Of a stretch of 64,000 nt of DNA, positions 33,231 through 45,333 are shown in pieces (position 1 is the stretch's first letter; the number at the start of each line of letters is the position of its first letter). The position numbers and the translations under genes were made by a program. The DNA comes from Liolophura sinensis. Taxonomy: Eukaryota; Mollusca; Polyplacophora; Chitonida; Chitonidae. The DNA is taken from the NCBI RefSeq assembly GCF_032854445.1, contig NC_088299.1, forward strand, positions 5,555,001-5,619,000, read 5' to 3'. The notes under the pieces are model-generated. The model did no database searches. It had not been told where the DNA came from and worked only from the letters and a program-made list of their open reading frames with translations.

Positions 33231-33597
33231 ACACATGTTCTGCCTCCAATCGACGGGGTCGGGAGCGGTAGGTCGAGGGTCAATCGATGGTCAATCCCGG
33301 GTCGAGTCACACATAAGACGTTAAAACAGGAAGCTGTAACTTCCTCGCTTGGCGTTCAGCGTGAAGGGGATAGTGCAACGACTGGTTGACCCGTATCAGT
33401 AAAATGGCTCGGGCGGGGCGTCTTACTTGCCTTCGGTAAGGTGTTTCAGTGAAGCAGCACAAGATAAAAGAGCGGTGGAAATCCGCCCTGCAACAAGGAG
33501 GCATATTACATGTACATGCACTCTAAGGATTCCTTCATCGTCATATGACTGAAAAATTGTTGAGTACGACGTTAAACCCCAAACACTCACTCACTCC
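33231..33597 (+). repeat. SINE-like family B, near-complete copy
   Basis: B-box-like ggtcaatcccgggtcgagtc, body cttggcgttcagcgtgaagg, gtgcaacgactggttgaccc and agcggtggaaatccgccctg, tail gactgaaaaattgttgagta then cactcactcactcc. It lies directly against the tentative 33608-33764 exon. Confidence 0.8.
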
Positions 33598-33607
33598 AAT
33601 AGACGGA

Positions 33608-36228
33608 TTACAATAACAATGTGTTGAAATCCAACGTAGCGCATTCCAGAAATTCAACTTTCGTCCATTTAATTGCACATTCTTGCGCGCTGACATTTGG
33701 AAAGACATCCACGATTCTTTGCCCAATTTCCGCTTCCGAATCACAAACAGACAATTTGAGTGACCTTCGTATGAAAAGTTACTTGGAGTGATTTTTTTTT
33801 TTATTGACATGTGATATAATGGCATCTCTGGATATGAATTTAGTCACTTATGCCATTGCCAATGTCTGTATGAAGTCTCTCTTCCTCACATCTTCATCTT
33901 GATATTGTTCGAGTGTCTAAATTAATCTGACACGTTAATTTGGTGTATAAGTTTAAGACGACCAGCAACCTACCAACGAAAGCCAAAATACACACTCGGA
34001 TGGACTCTTGGCTTTAGGTGACAGTAACTCACTTCACATGTTCTTAATTAATTAATCCACATCCGGAGATGAGAGGAACATCGGATCGAACTTATACCGA
34101 ATTTGCACATTGCACTAAATGTGCCTCAAGTTATTATTTTTGTTAACCCGTTATACAGACCCCATATACTGATTTATGAACGTCACATATATAGACAGAT
34201 CTTTAGAAGTTTTCTGTAAAACTTGTCCGCTTTAATTTTATAAATCAAGAAAAAATTCTGAATACAATCTCGGGGTCCAAATCTTTGAAGATTTGACCTA
34301 CACGTACTTTACTGAACGATTTGACCCGTAGTTCAAGTGCGTCTAACTGTCTGTTTGCATACCTGTATGTTTATCTGTATATCTATTCGGTTTGTAGATC
34401 GGCCGGCTTGCCTGTCTGTCGGACAATCGCGGTCGGTCGTGAGAGCGACTGTCAACATTTTGGGAGCTGCTCTCAAATAACACGCATGGGTCATTCACTT
34501 AATAACAAGTGCATGACATCGATCGAAGACATCGACAAATTTGCGAGATGTCACAACTATTGTAAATTCCAGTTTTTAATTTGCCAAGATAATTTGTGTA
34601 TAGGCGTGCTTAATTTCGCTTCCCGATTGTCCATATTATAGCTGCTGCAGAGTAGACTATACTTTTTTAGTCTTCTTGATGCGCTTACATGAAACTTACT
34701 TGTATCGGAATCGGAAAAATTCTTATTCTTATCGCAAGCGTTGCACAGTTTGTGCCATAGAGCCACGCTACTACAGCTGCGATAGTGCAGACACCTCGAT
34801 ATGTAGCTTTGTCGGTGTGTATGTCTGTCGGTCAGTCAAATGACTGACATGCTATATACCTTTTTTGAAAAGTCCTTCACTTTACGAGGAACCCGGGTGT
34901 GAGATGACGTCGGCTTTTCGGGGAATGTTCCATATTTTGCAAATTTGCACTTGTTATCTTTTTACATTTTGATTTGTTTATTCGAAAGTTACTGAATTTC
35001 TAGGCATACAGGTATTATTTGTTTTGAAAATACAATTTAAAACACTACAGCAACATTTTATGTTAAGCATTATTTAAAACAGTGGCACGCTTTCAAGAAA
35101 CTTGAACGGCGACGAGCCAGAGCGAAAAATCAAAGACATGTGAACACAGTGGTACACTTAGTTGAAAGAATTTACAAATTAGAAGTAAATAACATATTTT
35201 CCCTGGATAATTTTACTGTGATGAGCAAATGAAAAGCAAAATTTATAGCACTAGGCTTATACAAAAACATTTCATATTAAGCCAAATTTTAAAACCAAAG
35301 GAACACTTTTTTAAAAACCTGTATGTTGACAAGCCAGAGCGAAAAAAAAAAACTCAGACATTTATCTATTTATTTATTTATTTGATTGGTGTTTTACGCC
35401 GTACTCAAGAATATTTCACTTGTACGACACCGACCAGTATTATTGTGAGAAAACCAAGCAGAGCCCGGGGGAACCTCAAACATTTGAACACGATGGTATA
35501 ATGTGAAACAATTTAGAGTTTAGTGGTAAGTAAAATATGTTATCAGAAAAATTGGATAGTGAAGTGTAAAACAGAACTTTATGTGTAAATACTAACTTAT
35601 TTCATCACATGGCGCTGATCATCTGTATGAGGGCGACAAATGAGTATTATGTATTTATTCAAAAATATTTTTGTCGAGAAGTGTGAGTATATTGATTAAA
35701 AGTAACTGGTAGGAGTTGTGGGTTTGAGCTATACAACTAAGGCTACAGGCTACATCTACAAACTGATATATAGGTGATATATGATAGCATGCAGATGGTA
35801 CAGTCAACACATTGTATACCGTAACGCGGCAGACAATAGGTCTGTGTACATGTAATGATATAATAATTTAGACCACACTTGTGCTATGTAAAGGGTCATA
35901 AGTTAGCATTAACTATAAGCATTTACATGAACGGTTAGAAAATAACCCAAGTGGGGTAAACCGACAAGAGACCGGATTTTACCGGTTACGTTTGACCGCT
36001 TGCCTACAATCACAGTGTCGTCGCTGCTCTGGGTTTTATTGTTCAAGCGGTACTGTCTTTTATATTATGAAAGTTGGTTGTTTAAAATACTTACCCATTC
36101 ATACCCTGACCATAGTTTTGGTAGCTGTTGAATGGCATATCGCTCAGTCGCCTTACACACGGCTTGTTTGAAACGAAACATCTCGAAACTGCTTTCAATG
36201 CGTTAGTACGAAGGGCACGAGACGCCAT
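33608..36228 (-). CDS. Tentative two-exon gene, ~96-aa mitochondrial-type protein
   Basis: Exon 1 (36228-36095) starts in good context (cggcATGGCG). Its first 29 residues (MASRALRTNALKAVSRCFVS then NKPCVRRLS) form a textbook basic, acid-free presequence; PFNSYQNYGQGMN follows, then a strong donor GG/GTAAGT in phase 2. Exon 2 (33764-33608) has a TACGAAG/GTCACT acceptor whose phase fits exactly and reads SLKLSVCDSEAEIGQRIVDV onward to a TAA. Exon 1 is fairly convincing; joining it to this exon 2 is inference, and other exons may lie between. I do not recognise the family. The acceptor lacks a good pyrimidine tract, a weakness. Confidence 0.35.
35364..35475 (-). repeat. MetaSINE-like family A, truncated
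   Basis: Reversed tail to gcagagcccgggggaac. Possible short target duplication (ctcagacattt / ctcaaacattt) at 35354 and 35476. Confidence 0.8.
35920..36065 (+). repeat. Interspersed repeat D, 3' part
   Basis: Contains agcatttacatgaacggtta, then aaaccgacaagagaccggat and cacagtgtcgtcgctgctct, the words that define repeat D elsewhere in the window. Confidence 0.7.
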
Positions 36229-36889
36229 GCCGAGGCATGAAATATCCATGTTCACTACGATTTACTCAGCTGAAAGTTTGACCGCAGTTGTTTTTCGATC
36301 CCAGATACGTTCGGATCAATAGTGCCAAGTTGTTGGCAAACAGAGCATGCTGGATGTTAGCAACCCGTGAGGTGCCGATAGTTTTTAACGTCCAGTGCTC
36401 ATCAACGCGTGCATGCGCTAACTTGTCGGACGTAGGACTGCTTTGCAGCGGAGAGCTTGCCTATATAGGTTTTTGTTTTCCTCTTATCTACAGAGCGCGT
36501 GCAGAGGCTTAGATATACATGTAGGCCAACACAGCTGAGAGAAAAGAGATTATTGCGTCAACAGATTTGTTGAAAGTAGGCCATATCATAGCGTATACAG
36601 GGGAGGGGGGTAAATGAGTCGTTCTAAGGTCATGTAAGGTACATCGAGCGTTCAATAAGTTACCCATGCGGTATTTATAGGTCGAAACAATAGCCAAGTA
36701 TAAAGATTAAATATTACCTCGTTATGGATTTCTTGATTTATTTAACGGAAATTCTAGTTTGTCATTGTAAGTAGATATGTAGGAGGCGTATACTCAAAAA
36801 AAGTCTGAGTGATACCAGAATATTGGTTATAAGACATTATTGTGCCATAGTCAACATAATATTTTTTTAATTAAATCGAATCGTTACAT

Positions 36890-37040
36890 TTATTTATTTA
36901 TTTATTTATTATTTGGTTGGTGTTTTACGCCGTACTCAAGAATATTTAACTTATACGACGGCGGCCAGCATTATGGTGGGAGGAAACCGGGCAGAAACCA
37001 CGACCATTCCCAGGTTGCTGTCAGACCTTCCCACGTACGG
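36890..37040 (-). repeat. MetaSINE-like family A, truncated
   Basis: Reversed copy, tail (tttatttatttatttatta) through gacggcggccagcattatgg to ttcccacgtacgg. Centre well conserved; head missing. Confidence 0.85.
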
Positions 37041-38199
37041 TGTTATATTGAACTAACAGAATATAATATGTATATTTAACAGAATAATCTGCTGCAATGA
37101 CAGAATACATTCTAGCGTCAGTCAGACAACGTTTTATGTTAAAATTAACAGATTCATTTTTCGAGTGTGCATCTTATCCGATCTGTATAACCTCATCGAG
37201 TATCAACAGCTTACAGTTAATTGTATACATTAACGGATACATTAAACGATGGGTTTGTATTTCATTATGTATAGGATTTAGGATGTGTCCTAAAATGTAC
37301 AGTGTTAGATCTAGGAATGTATGAAAAATTTCGCCCACCGCAGTGAGGTAAAACGGACCAAACTCGTAGGGATATGGAGGACACATATTTCGGTACATGC
37401 TTCTGTGAAATCCATTTTCGGCCATTTTACACTATTTCTATGCATGACATGTACATTACTGGCATCTAACGTCAGTCCTACAAATTCTTGAACTGGAACA
37501 ACCGTACATGTCTTTATGAATAGTATACGTTTCGTCCATCTCTCGGTTGAATTTCTAGAAGGTCTGAAGTAGTTTAGATATTTTTTGCTATGAAATTAAT
37601 CTATCAGTGACATCTTAAATATTGAGCACAAATTTAATAATATATGTTTTGGACAGATATCATTTGATTTTTTCAACTTTTGCCCATTTGGTTTTTTAGA
37701 AGAGCCCCTTTGACGAACGCAATGAGACCCAGTATCCATCCCTCATATACAAGTACTAAAAAGCTCTTGACCTTTTCTTCTTGGTGCGTAAAATGGCTTG
37801 AAACAAGAATTTTCGTCAGGCTCGAGCGCCCAGTCTGAAAGTTAAATAGGATGGATGTTCTGGTGACATCAACGGTGTTAGCTGTCAAAACAAAAAACCG
37901 AATTGGGGAAAAAAACCGAATTGTGGCCGCAAAGCTGGTGAAAGTGTGTTCATCGATGACTTCATTTCCGAATATTCCCGACTATTGAGGGAAAATTTAC
38001 ATAAATTAAATGTGGTTACTTAAAAAAAAATCCGATGTGCCTTAAATGCCCCTTAGAAACGAAAAGAGAATTCTTAATTTTTGGCATGTCTGTAGGATAC
38101 ATGGGGGAAAATTCGTGAGTAAGGCTGAGTGAGGAATCCAGTTTTCTCCACCCAGAAAACAGACAAATATCGTATAATATAATTAAGTTCTAAACTTTA

Positions 38200-38217
38200 C
38201 CCCCCCCCCCCCCCCTC
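38200..38217. repeat. Poly-C run
   Basis: Uninterrupted C tract of about 16 bases, next to ctcgaaatagtgg. A smaller C-rich tract of the same type occurs at 56947-56970. Confidence 0.9.
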
Positions 38218-38357
38218 GAAATAGTGGAGGATCTGCAGTATCCATATTATAGTAGCCCAAATTCACGCCATTGCACGACACGTTCTCTGTCAGTTCCTTG
38301 TTTGTACTAGTCTAAGTGCTTAACTTGTCTCCAAGCTGAACAGAAAATTCCCATTCA

Positions 38358-38481
38358 GGTCACCTCGCTCAAGAACATTTCACTTAAACGAAGGTGGCCA
38401 GCATTATGGTAGAAGGAATCCGGGCAGATCCCGGAGAAAACCCATGATCGACTGCGTGTTGTTGTCCGACGTTCCAAAGTA
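38358..38481 (-). repeat. MetaSINE-like family A, degenerate
   Basis: Contains aagaacatttcacttaaacg, ggccagcattatggtagaag and cgggcagatcccggag; both ends are lost. Confidence 0.7.
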
Positions 38482-38974
38482 CGTATTTCCGAAAACGAGG
38501 CCGGAATGAAGATTCTTCCACGTGGATTTGACCAGCTAGAGGTAACTGGATTGCTTATTCGGACCACCATCTGTTCTTCACAATTTAACCAACTACGATT
38601 TATCTCTGACTGTAGGTTGAGCAACCATGTTTATGGCGTCTCCAAATATTCTTCAACCAATAGTCTTTGTATTCGAACAATGTTATAGAATTAGTTAATG
38701 TATTAATATTACATGAATAATATCAAAACAAAAATGTGAGGTAAGAAAAACGCCTTCACATCATTATACGTACATTATACGCCTACTAATCTCACCTTAT
38801 ACAATCTGAACTGAGTCATGAAACCATTATTACAAGTAACACAGTAAAACAGATGGAATGATCAAAGACATCGGTACTTGTGGCCACAGAGAAACACGGG
38901 AGGTTACTCTAACGGTACAAAGGTACATCGACCATGCACTGCGCTCAGTTCTCGATGTCGGCTCAAGGCAGGGT

Positions 38975-40145
38975 TTCCTGCATAAACCAGGATTTTGCTG
39001 GTAGACAAGGCATCCTCAAGGCCTGGCATCTTTGCGTTGTTTTCATTTTAATGTTTCTTAAATGTGATAACAACACAGCATTTAGAGTAGACTAGTGAGG
39101 TTTAATATATTGTAATTAACATCACTGCATTTTTTTTTACCTTGTGTTTAAGCCATGGTGCTAGGGGGTGTGTCGTTAAAATCATTCTTAAGAATTACAT
39201 GAACGCCTTTTGTTTACCTCAAGTTCTGAAGCCAGGCACACTTCAGCAAATGCAAGGAAATTAGCCCGTCACATCAATCTTGAACACAAGGTTGATTCGT
39301 GCGTAAGTTTTGCATATTAAACATCTCCGGGTTAAATTGGTCAGCCATTTATCGTTTAGCTACTGAGAGCTCTTTCCCATATGCATGTATACACTGAGCT
39401 AACGACACAAGAAAAACAACAGTATAGCGGTAGTTTACTTCATATCCTTACATCAGTTATTCGGTTCAAGGCTTGAATTTTACTAGCTCAAGATAAAAAG
39501 TGAAAAAAGGTTGACGTCATTTAAAGTCAAGTACATGTATGTGGGTGGAAAGCGAGTCTAAACAGATAACCAAAGGCATTTTCACATAGTTTTCAATAGC
39601 CTTTCTGTACAGGAGCTTACCTGATTTTGTACGTTTTCCCCCGTCGGAGTGAAATCTGGGTTTTTAAAATTGTAAGGTAACTTCACCATCTACTTATGAC
39701 CATTTGCCAACTGTTAAGCAGCGTCGCTGCTCTGGTTTTACTTTCTATGCTGTAAGACTTTCACTTTAAATGCCTGTGAAAACCAGGATTCTCTGCCTGA
39801 GGACTAAACATCGCCAAGTCATGGTCCATTTGCATAAGTATTTTCATGTAACCAGGATTCTCTGCCTGAGGACTAAACATCACCAAGTCATGGTCCATTT
39901 GCATAAGTATTTTCATGTCATCACAAAAATGTTTCCTTTTATCTAGTTCTGCTTCAGCCATGTTGTTTGGCGCATGTAATTTGATACTATATAAGCACTT
40001 ATATGAACAGTTAGAATAAAACCCTGACTAAGGTAAATTTACATGAGGCTGTATTTCACCAGTTACATGTGACCATTTGCCAACTAACACTCTGTCGTCT
40101 CTGCCCTGGTTTTACTCTCTATTATGTAAGCCTTTCATAATGTAA
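38975..40145 (+). repeat. Repeat D cluster with an internal 69-bp in-frame duplication
   Basis: Pieces of at least two D units: cctgcataaaccaggatttt near 38978, attgtaattaacatcactgc near 39112, gtttaagccatggtgctagg near 39147, tgaccatttgccaactgtta near 39698 and again near 40070. Between them, 39782-39918 is a tandem pair of ~69-bp units (each with tctctgcctgaggactaaac and catggtccatttgcataagt). The pair keeps a short minus-strand frame open, but its words belong to repeat D, so I do not call a gene. Confidence 0.65.
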
Positions 40146-40152
40146 GTTTGTT

Positions 40153-40270
40153 GTTTGTTTATTTATTTGATTGATGTTTTACGCCGCATTTAAGAATTTA
40201 ATTCTTAAAAGTAGGAGGAAGCCGGACAGACCCCGGGCGAAACCCCACGATTATGCTCAGGTTGTTGACA
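40153..40270 (-). repeat. MetaSINE-like family A, truncated
   Basis: Reversed tail (tttatttatttgattgatgt), ttttacgccgcatttaagaa, then gaagccggacagaccccggg. Internal part shortened by deletion. Confidence 0.8.
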
Positions 40271-41000
40271 GAGAAACAAATGACAAACTTCATCACTTGA
40301 TATTTCGTACTTACTGTCTTATGTGACTTGCCTAAGGGCACCATCAGCTGTGTTGACATGTCGTGCTAGGCGGATTAAGCCAAAAAATCGCCTTGGGGTT
40401 CTACCTTATACCCTATATCTTCCTAAAAAACCAACGAAAAATGGAGAGAAAAAAACGGCAAAAGAAGGAGACTTCCGTCGACAGGTAAAGAAGATAGAAG
40501 AGACTTAATGTCCGTTTTCAACGTGTAACGGTGAGTCTCCAAAGGCATACGTCAGACACCTAATACCATTTTATTGTGGAAGTAATCTGTATTATACGCG
40601 AGTCAATGAATAGAACACTGCTTTTTAAGCCAGGATGCTGTCAAGCTATGCAACCTGGAATCAAATGGATTTTACGAGGACACTGACCTGCCTGAAAGAT
40701 GTGCCAGAACAGTTTATGGGTAAAAACAAGTTGCCAGATCGGCCGGCACCAGCGCTTCTATGAGACATTCATTTGCAACCTCAACTTCATTTAGACATTA
40801 CGCATTTTAGTATACGACCCAGTGATGGTCGTCGGAATTTAAGAGCTTCCGGGAAGCTCCCAGAGATGTCTTTCCCACATTAATTTTTGATCCGAACTTG
40901 TAAATTCCTCCGCTATCTCGCTTGTTGGGTCTTAGTGTCAATTAGCCGTCATTGACGCTCGTGTGGTTGCTTGCACAGTCTAACATGTTGAGGACCACTT

Positions 41001-41122
41001 TTTTATTTATTTATTCATTTGATTGGTGTTTTACGCCTTCTCATTTCACTTATACGACGGCGGTCAACATTTTGGTGGAAGGAAACTGGGTTGAACCCGG
41101 GGAAGGCCCACGATCAACTTAT
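41001..41122 (-). repeat. MetaSINE-like family A, truncated
   Basis: Reversed tail tttatttatttattcatttg, cacttatacgacggcggtca, then gggttgaacccggggaagg. Head absent. Confidence 0.8.
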
Positions 41123-41799
41123 GATGTATAATAAATATAAGGTCGGTGGTTTACACCGGTGGCTTACCCTAAGCACTGTTGAGTATGGTGATAATCAACA
41201 ATACTTGCAATAAATAAATAAATAAAAACCGCGTTTATGTAATCAGTAGAGTATTTATTTGATGCACTGGTGAATAGAAAATGGCGTCAGAGGTACCAGT
41301 TGCTAGGGAGCAGGCCGTCAGCAACTGTACACAAATGGAGAGAGAAATAATGTTAGAGGCACCAGCGCGTATATCAAGAGAATAGGCCATTGAGATTTGC
41401 AAGGTTCGAAGGCACCAAGTGTTTGGCAACAGAATATGTAATCAAGAGCAATGTATACACAAGCATTAGAGTGTAACTCCACTAGTAGCACGGAGAATGG
41501 TGTCAAAGGCACAAGCTTGTAGCAGGCGATCAAGAACACTGTCTGGACATATTAGTGAACCATCAAAAGTACCCAAGTGTTAACGTTGCCCCACAATATA
41601 ACATAATCGGATGTAACTTCAGAGATACAGTGAACAGAAATGACAGTCCATCGAAAACAGCACAAAATGCAACATGGCAAATTTTAAAATTCCACTCCTC
41701 AAGAATCTCTGGCATTTTAGTGGGTAAAGCGAGTATTATGTTCATGGCTAACACTTTGTGATCTTCATGCACAAGAGAAGTATTCACATGTCACGTGAT

Positions 41800-41990
41800 A
41801 AATAAATCCTAATAATTACTACTGCTTAAACCGGGGTACTAGGATGTGTTTAAGTTGCTACTTTTCAAGCATTTACACGAACAATAAAAAAAAACCCTAA
41901 CTGAAATAAAATGACAAGAGGCCAGAACTCGACGGTTATGGTTGACTTTTTCAAAATACCACCCTGTCGTCGCAACTCTGGCATTACTCT
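41800..41990 (+). repeat. Repeat D, 3' part
   Basis: Shows tgcttaaaccggggtactag, aagcatttacacgaacaata, aaatgacaagaggccagaac and cctgtcgtcgcaactctgg. Confidence 0.65.
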
Positions 41991-42409
41991 TTGTGTCGGA
42001 GTATTCAGATATCGAAATTCCTCTCTGTTTGTAGGAGTGACTTAAATCATGATGACTGTGTTCTACTTATAAATGAGTGGCCAATGCCCGCATCGTGGAG
42101 CAAGGCAATGAGAACGCAAATCGCTAAATTACTTCCACCAATAACTGTACATAACGTCTTCACTTCCCTGTGGACTTATCGGTGAATTAACTTTACCTCG
42201 GCATTTACCCTTTGACCTTGGCCTGGTCAATCCAACTCAGGTACTTTGAATTTTTGGTGTTATTTTCACCTGCTGGTCTTACTGGGAGAAAAGAATTGTG
42301 CGCTACGTATATGTAGTCTTAGAGACGGCATTTGTGGATTCCACCTCTCTCGCCGCTCATGACTGAAAACGGTTGACGGCTGTCTTGTGCATGGTGGTTT
42401 GCACAGTCT

Positions 42410-42640
42410 GTCTTTCATGCCTGGAATATCCACCGTCTGCCCGGAATCATTGAAAACTGATGACCGTCTCTCTGTTTACCGGCTTTGTATAATTTCTTAC
42501 ATACCTTTGTCTTTGGGAGCTAGTGTTAAAGGTTGATTTGGAAATGGATAATGCGATGATCGACTTGGAACGCCCTTTACGGACTACGAATGGTATATGA
42601 ATGTCGGACATGACGCTTATATTTTGTTAGAGGTCACTTC
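42410..42640 (+). repeat. Interspersed repeat F
   Basis: ggaatatccaccgtctgccc, attgaaaactgatgaccgtc and tttcttacatacctttgtct with gggagctagtgttaaaggtt. Nearly the same series occurs at 58250-58440. Confidence 0.7.
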
Positions 42641-43268
42641 TTTTCCACCAGCATGGGTTTGTCAGTACAATACCAACGTCTTAGTGGATTACACCGAGGT
42701 TTCCTCAGGTTTCCTTCACACATAAAAGTGATCATAAGAATAAAATACGGCGTTGAAAAAACAATCAAATAAGTAAATAAATGTTCATTCGGAAAGCTGT
42801 TGTTTTTCAATATTGTTCTAAAATCTGATAAGACTTTTCCCTGTTGTTGTTGTTTTATTCTTTTAGAACAAAACTGACCGATGGGCAGTCACAAGCTGCG
42901 AGGTATGCGCATTATAAACATTCAGCCAATCATCAACAACATTACACAACAAGAACACTACAACAGGAACAAGAAGAAAATCAAGAAAAACATTAAAAAA
43001 AAAATGATGTTCATTCTTAAAATTCAATCTGTCGTGACTATCAAAACCGTCATGCCCTTGGCTGTTTCCATTCCTCTTTGCGAAGTTTAAAAAATATCTC
43101 CCATGATTATGAAACCTGCCCTTATCTATTTCCTTTTCGCCTTGTCCGACCGTATAACAAGATCTTGCCGCAGATGCCGTGTTACTGTCACGGGTTACTG
43201 CTTACGCGTTGTGTCAGTAACATAAAGGAATCAGATTACATAGGTGTACAGCTGTGGACATTGTTTAT

Positions 43269-43533
43269 TTATTTATTTATTTGATTGGTATTTTGCGCCG
43301 TACTCAAGAATATTTTACTTATACGACGGCGGCCAGCATTATGGTGGGAAGAAGCCGGGCAAAGCCAGGGGGAAACCCACGACCATCCGCAGGTTGCTGC
43401 CAGACCTTCCCACTTACGGCCGGAGAGAAAGCCAGCATGAGCTGGACTTGAACTCACAGCGACCGCATAGGTGAGAGACTCCTGGGTCATTACGCTGCAC
43501 TAGCGCGCTAACCAACTGAGCCACGGAGGTCCC
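43269..43533 (-). repeat. Full-length MetaSINE-like family A, reversed
   Basis: Complete from (tttatttat)n tail to head (gcgctaaccaactgagccac, the A-box complement). Flanked by the 12-bp duplication gacattgtttat at 43257-43268 and 43534-43545. One of the best-preserved copies, so probably young. Confidence 0.92.
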
Positions 43534-43879
43534 GACATTGTTTATAACTAAACACGTCGTATTTTCGCTGAACATTGCAGATGTATGAAAAAATGAAACA
43601 ACCGCTGTGAAAGAAATTAAAGGTTGCTTAGGTCTAAAATAGAGTTTACCTTTCTTATCCGCTTCCCCGCAGTTTGTCTACGTCTCATTTGAATTTGTTG
43701 GATTAACACGAAAATATACGGAAATACATGTACATATACAGTATGTTAATATATAACATTAGAATCGGTCGTTTAGAACACATCTAAAGTCTCAGTGTAA
43801 ATAGCGCGATGATATTCAGTCAATCCATGAAATGATTTCAAGTTTCATAACTTATCTAAGGCTTTTGGCTGGCACATAC

Positions 43880-44460
43880 ATATGTGTATTTAGTGAAGTT
43901 CGCTGTTTCAACAGGAATCTTGGCACCAAAACAGATATTCGTATATTAGCCGTCACAAAATTGGACTTTCTAATTAAGGCCAGTTCCCAAGACAACGTTC
44001 AATACAAATCAACAAAGAACTAAGAATATAAAGTACGAAATTAGGATGGACTCATGCACTGGGAAGCAGCCGGCAGTTGTCAGTAATGTTGGAAAGATGT
44101 AAGGAATGTTCTAGCCGACTGAATGAAACCAGTGTCAAAATGGTGTACCACACCAGTTGTCCATAATAAAAGCGCGTACCCGACGACTTTCCAGTTGTCC
44201 AAAGAGCTGATTTACTTCAACACGACGAATACCCAGCCTCTAGCCCCGATTTTAGCTATATTAGACACAGCTACGACGCTGAGTGGCAAAGATTCTGTGT
44301 CCATATTCACTCCTAATGCTCATAGTAAAACTTAAGAAACTTAAAGTGAAGATGTTTGATAGAATAAATATGTGATGTTGGTCGATATAGTCACATACCA
44401 TAGAAGATCTAACAAATGCTACAAGGCGAGATATGAACACGAAATACATGTAGATGACTT
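43880..44460 (+). repeat. Interspersed repeat E, upstream copy
   Basis: Colinear with 48355-48850: aaaacagatattcgtatatt, aaagaactaagaatataaag, gaaattaggatggactcatg, ttcaacacgacgaataccca and acaaggcgagatatgaacac. About 580 bp. No coding capacity conserved between copies. Confidence 0.7.
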
Positions 44461-44724
44461 AGTATAGGATTGGCTGACCCAAAACTTGGAAGTACACATA
44501 TCTTTGGAGTGATAAGAATCTCCATGTTGGTCTATGAAATGCCTGTACGACTATAATACAAACTAACGTATATACTTTGCCCAATCTGTGTGTCAGAGTG
44601 ACTCAGCGATCGTCACTAAAGCGTACAACCCTAAACCTTATCCCTAACCCTAAAAGTCATGAGACCGAAATATTCCTTAGCATCCCGTTCTGCCCTTAGC
44701 AATAACGGATTTCCACGGGTAGGT

Positions 44725-45060
44725 GTGACCACTTGTCAGATATCACATTGTTGTCAATGCCTTGGTTTTTACTTTTCTTTTTTCTCTTTATATTGTTTAA
44801 ATAAGGATTCTGATGGTTAATTAAGCATCCCCGAGAAATTTATTTGTCCTTTTGCATTGCTTTCATGTAATTGTGCATCATATTTGATGACAAGACAGCA
44901 TTTCTAAACCTGTGGCGTTTAATAAATTGCAATCAGCATGACTGTTCTTTTTGAGCATTTACATGAAGGGGTAGAATAAAACCCTTACCTGAAGTAAATT
45001 AAGAGGAAGCTAAATTTCACCTGTTAGAGGTGACACCTTGCCAACTATTATAATTTCATA
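44725..45060 (+). repeat. Repeat D copy
   Basis: gatgacaagacagcatttct, taataaattgcaatcagcat, gagcatttacatgaaggggt and gaggaagctaaatttcacct follow the D order. Confidence 0.7.
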
Positions 45061-45188
45061 TAATAATTATCTGAGCCAATAATCGTTTCGCGGTGAGAGT
45101 CCCAGTAAGTTAATTAACCCGAAATACGTATCTCTCACTATACAAGAACTGGTTCTATAACTTATTCGTCCTTGTCAGCCCACGTAAT

Positions 45189-45207
45189 TTGATATATATA
45201 TATATTT
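45189..45207 (+). promoter_or_regulatory. TATA-like element before the 3D-domain gene
   Basis: tgatatatatatatattttt lies ~130-145 bp upstream of the ATG at 45334. It could be a TATA box giving a ~100-nt 5'UTR, but simple TA repeats are common here. Confidence 0.35.
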
Positions 45208-45333
45208 TTGCGCAAAATGCCTATATCGGCCTTTCATACATTTCTCACCGAGATAGTGAGAAGATAAAGCCTTCAGAAAATCAGGCTTGGTCTCCAGTTA
45301 AGGAATCTTGCTCGTCATCGTTATACAGCCAGT

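Noticed and set aside
37174-37425. Minus-strand frame beginning MAENGFHRSMYRN in good start context
   Set aside because: The first ~34 residues look plausible but no donor, homology or partner exon was found; not enough to call.
39761-39961. Minus-strand frame starting MAEAELDKRKHF with a duplicated 23-residue segment
   Set aside because: Looks protein-like, but the words belong to interspersed repeat D and there is no splice partner; treated as repeat.
40323-40508. Basic 61-codon plus-strand frame (KKPTKNGEKK)
   Set aside because: Lys-rich because the DNA is A-rich; no splice sites or family.
44632-44660. Telomere-like words (ccctaaacc, ccctaaccct)
   Set aside because: Only two or three imperfect TTAGGG-complement units, not a telomeric array; no subtelomeric context.
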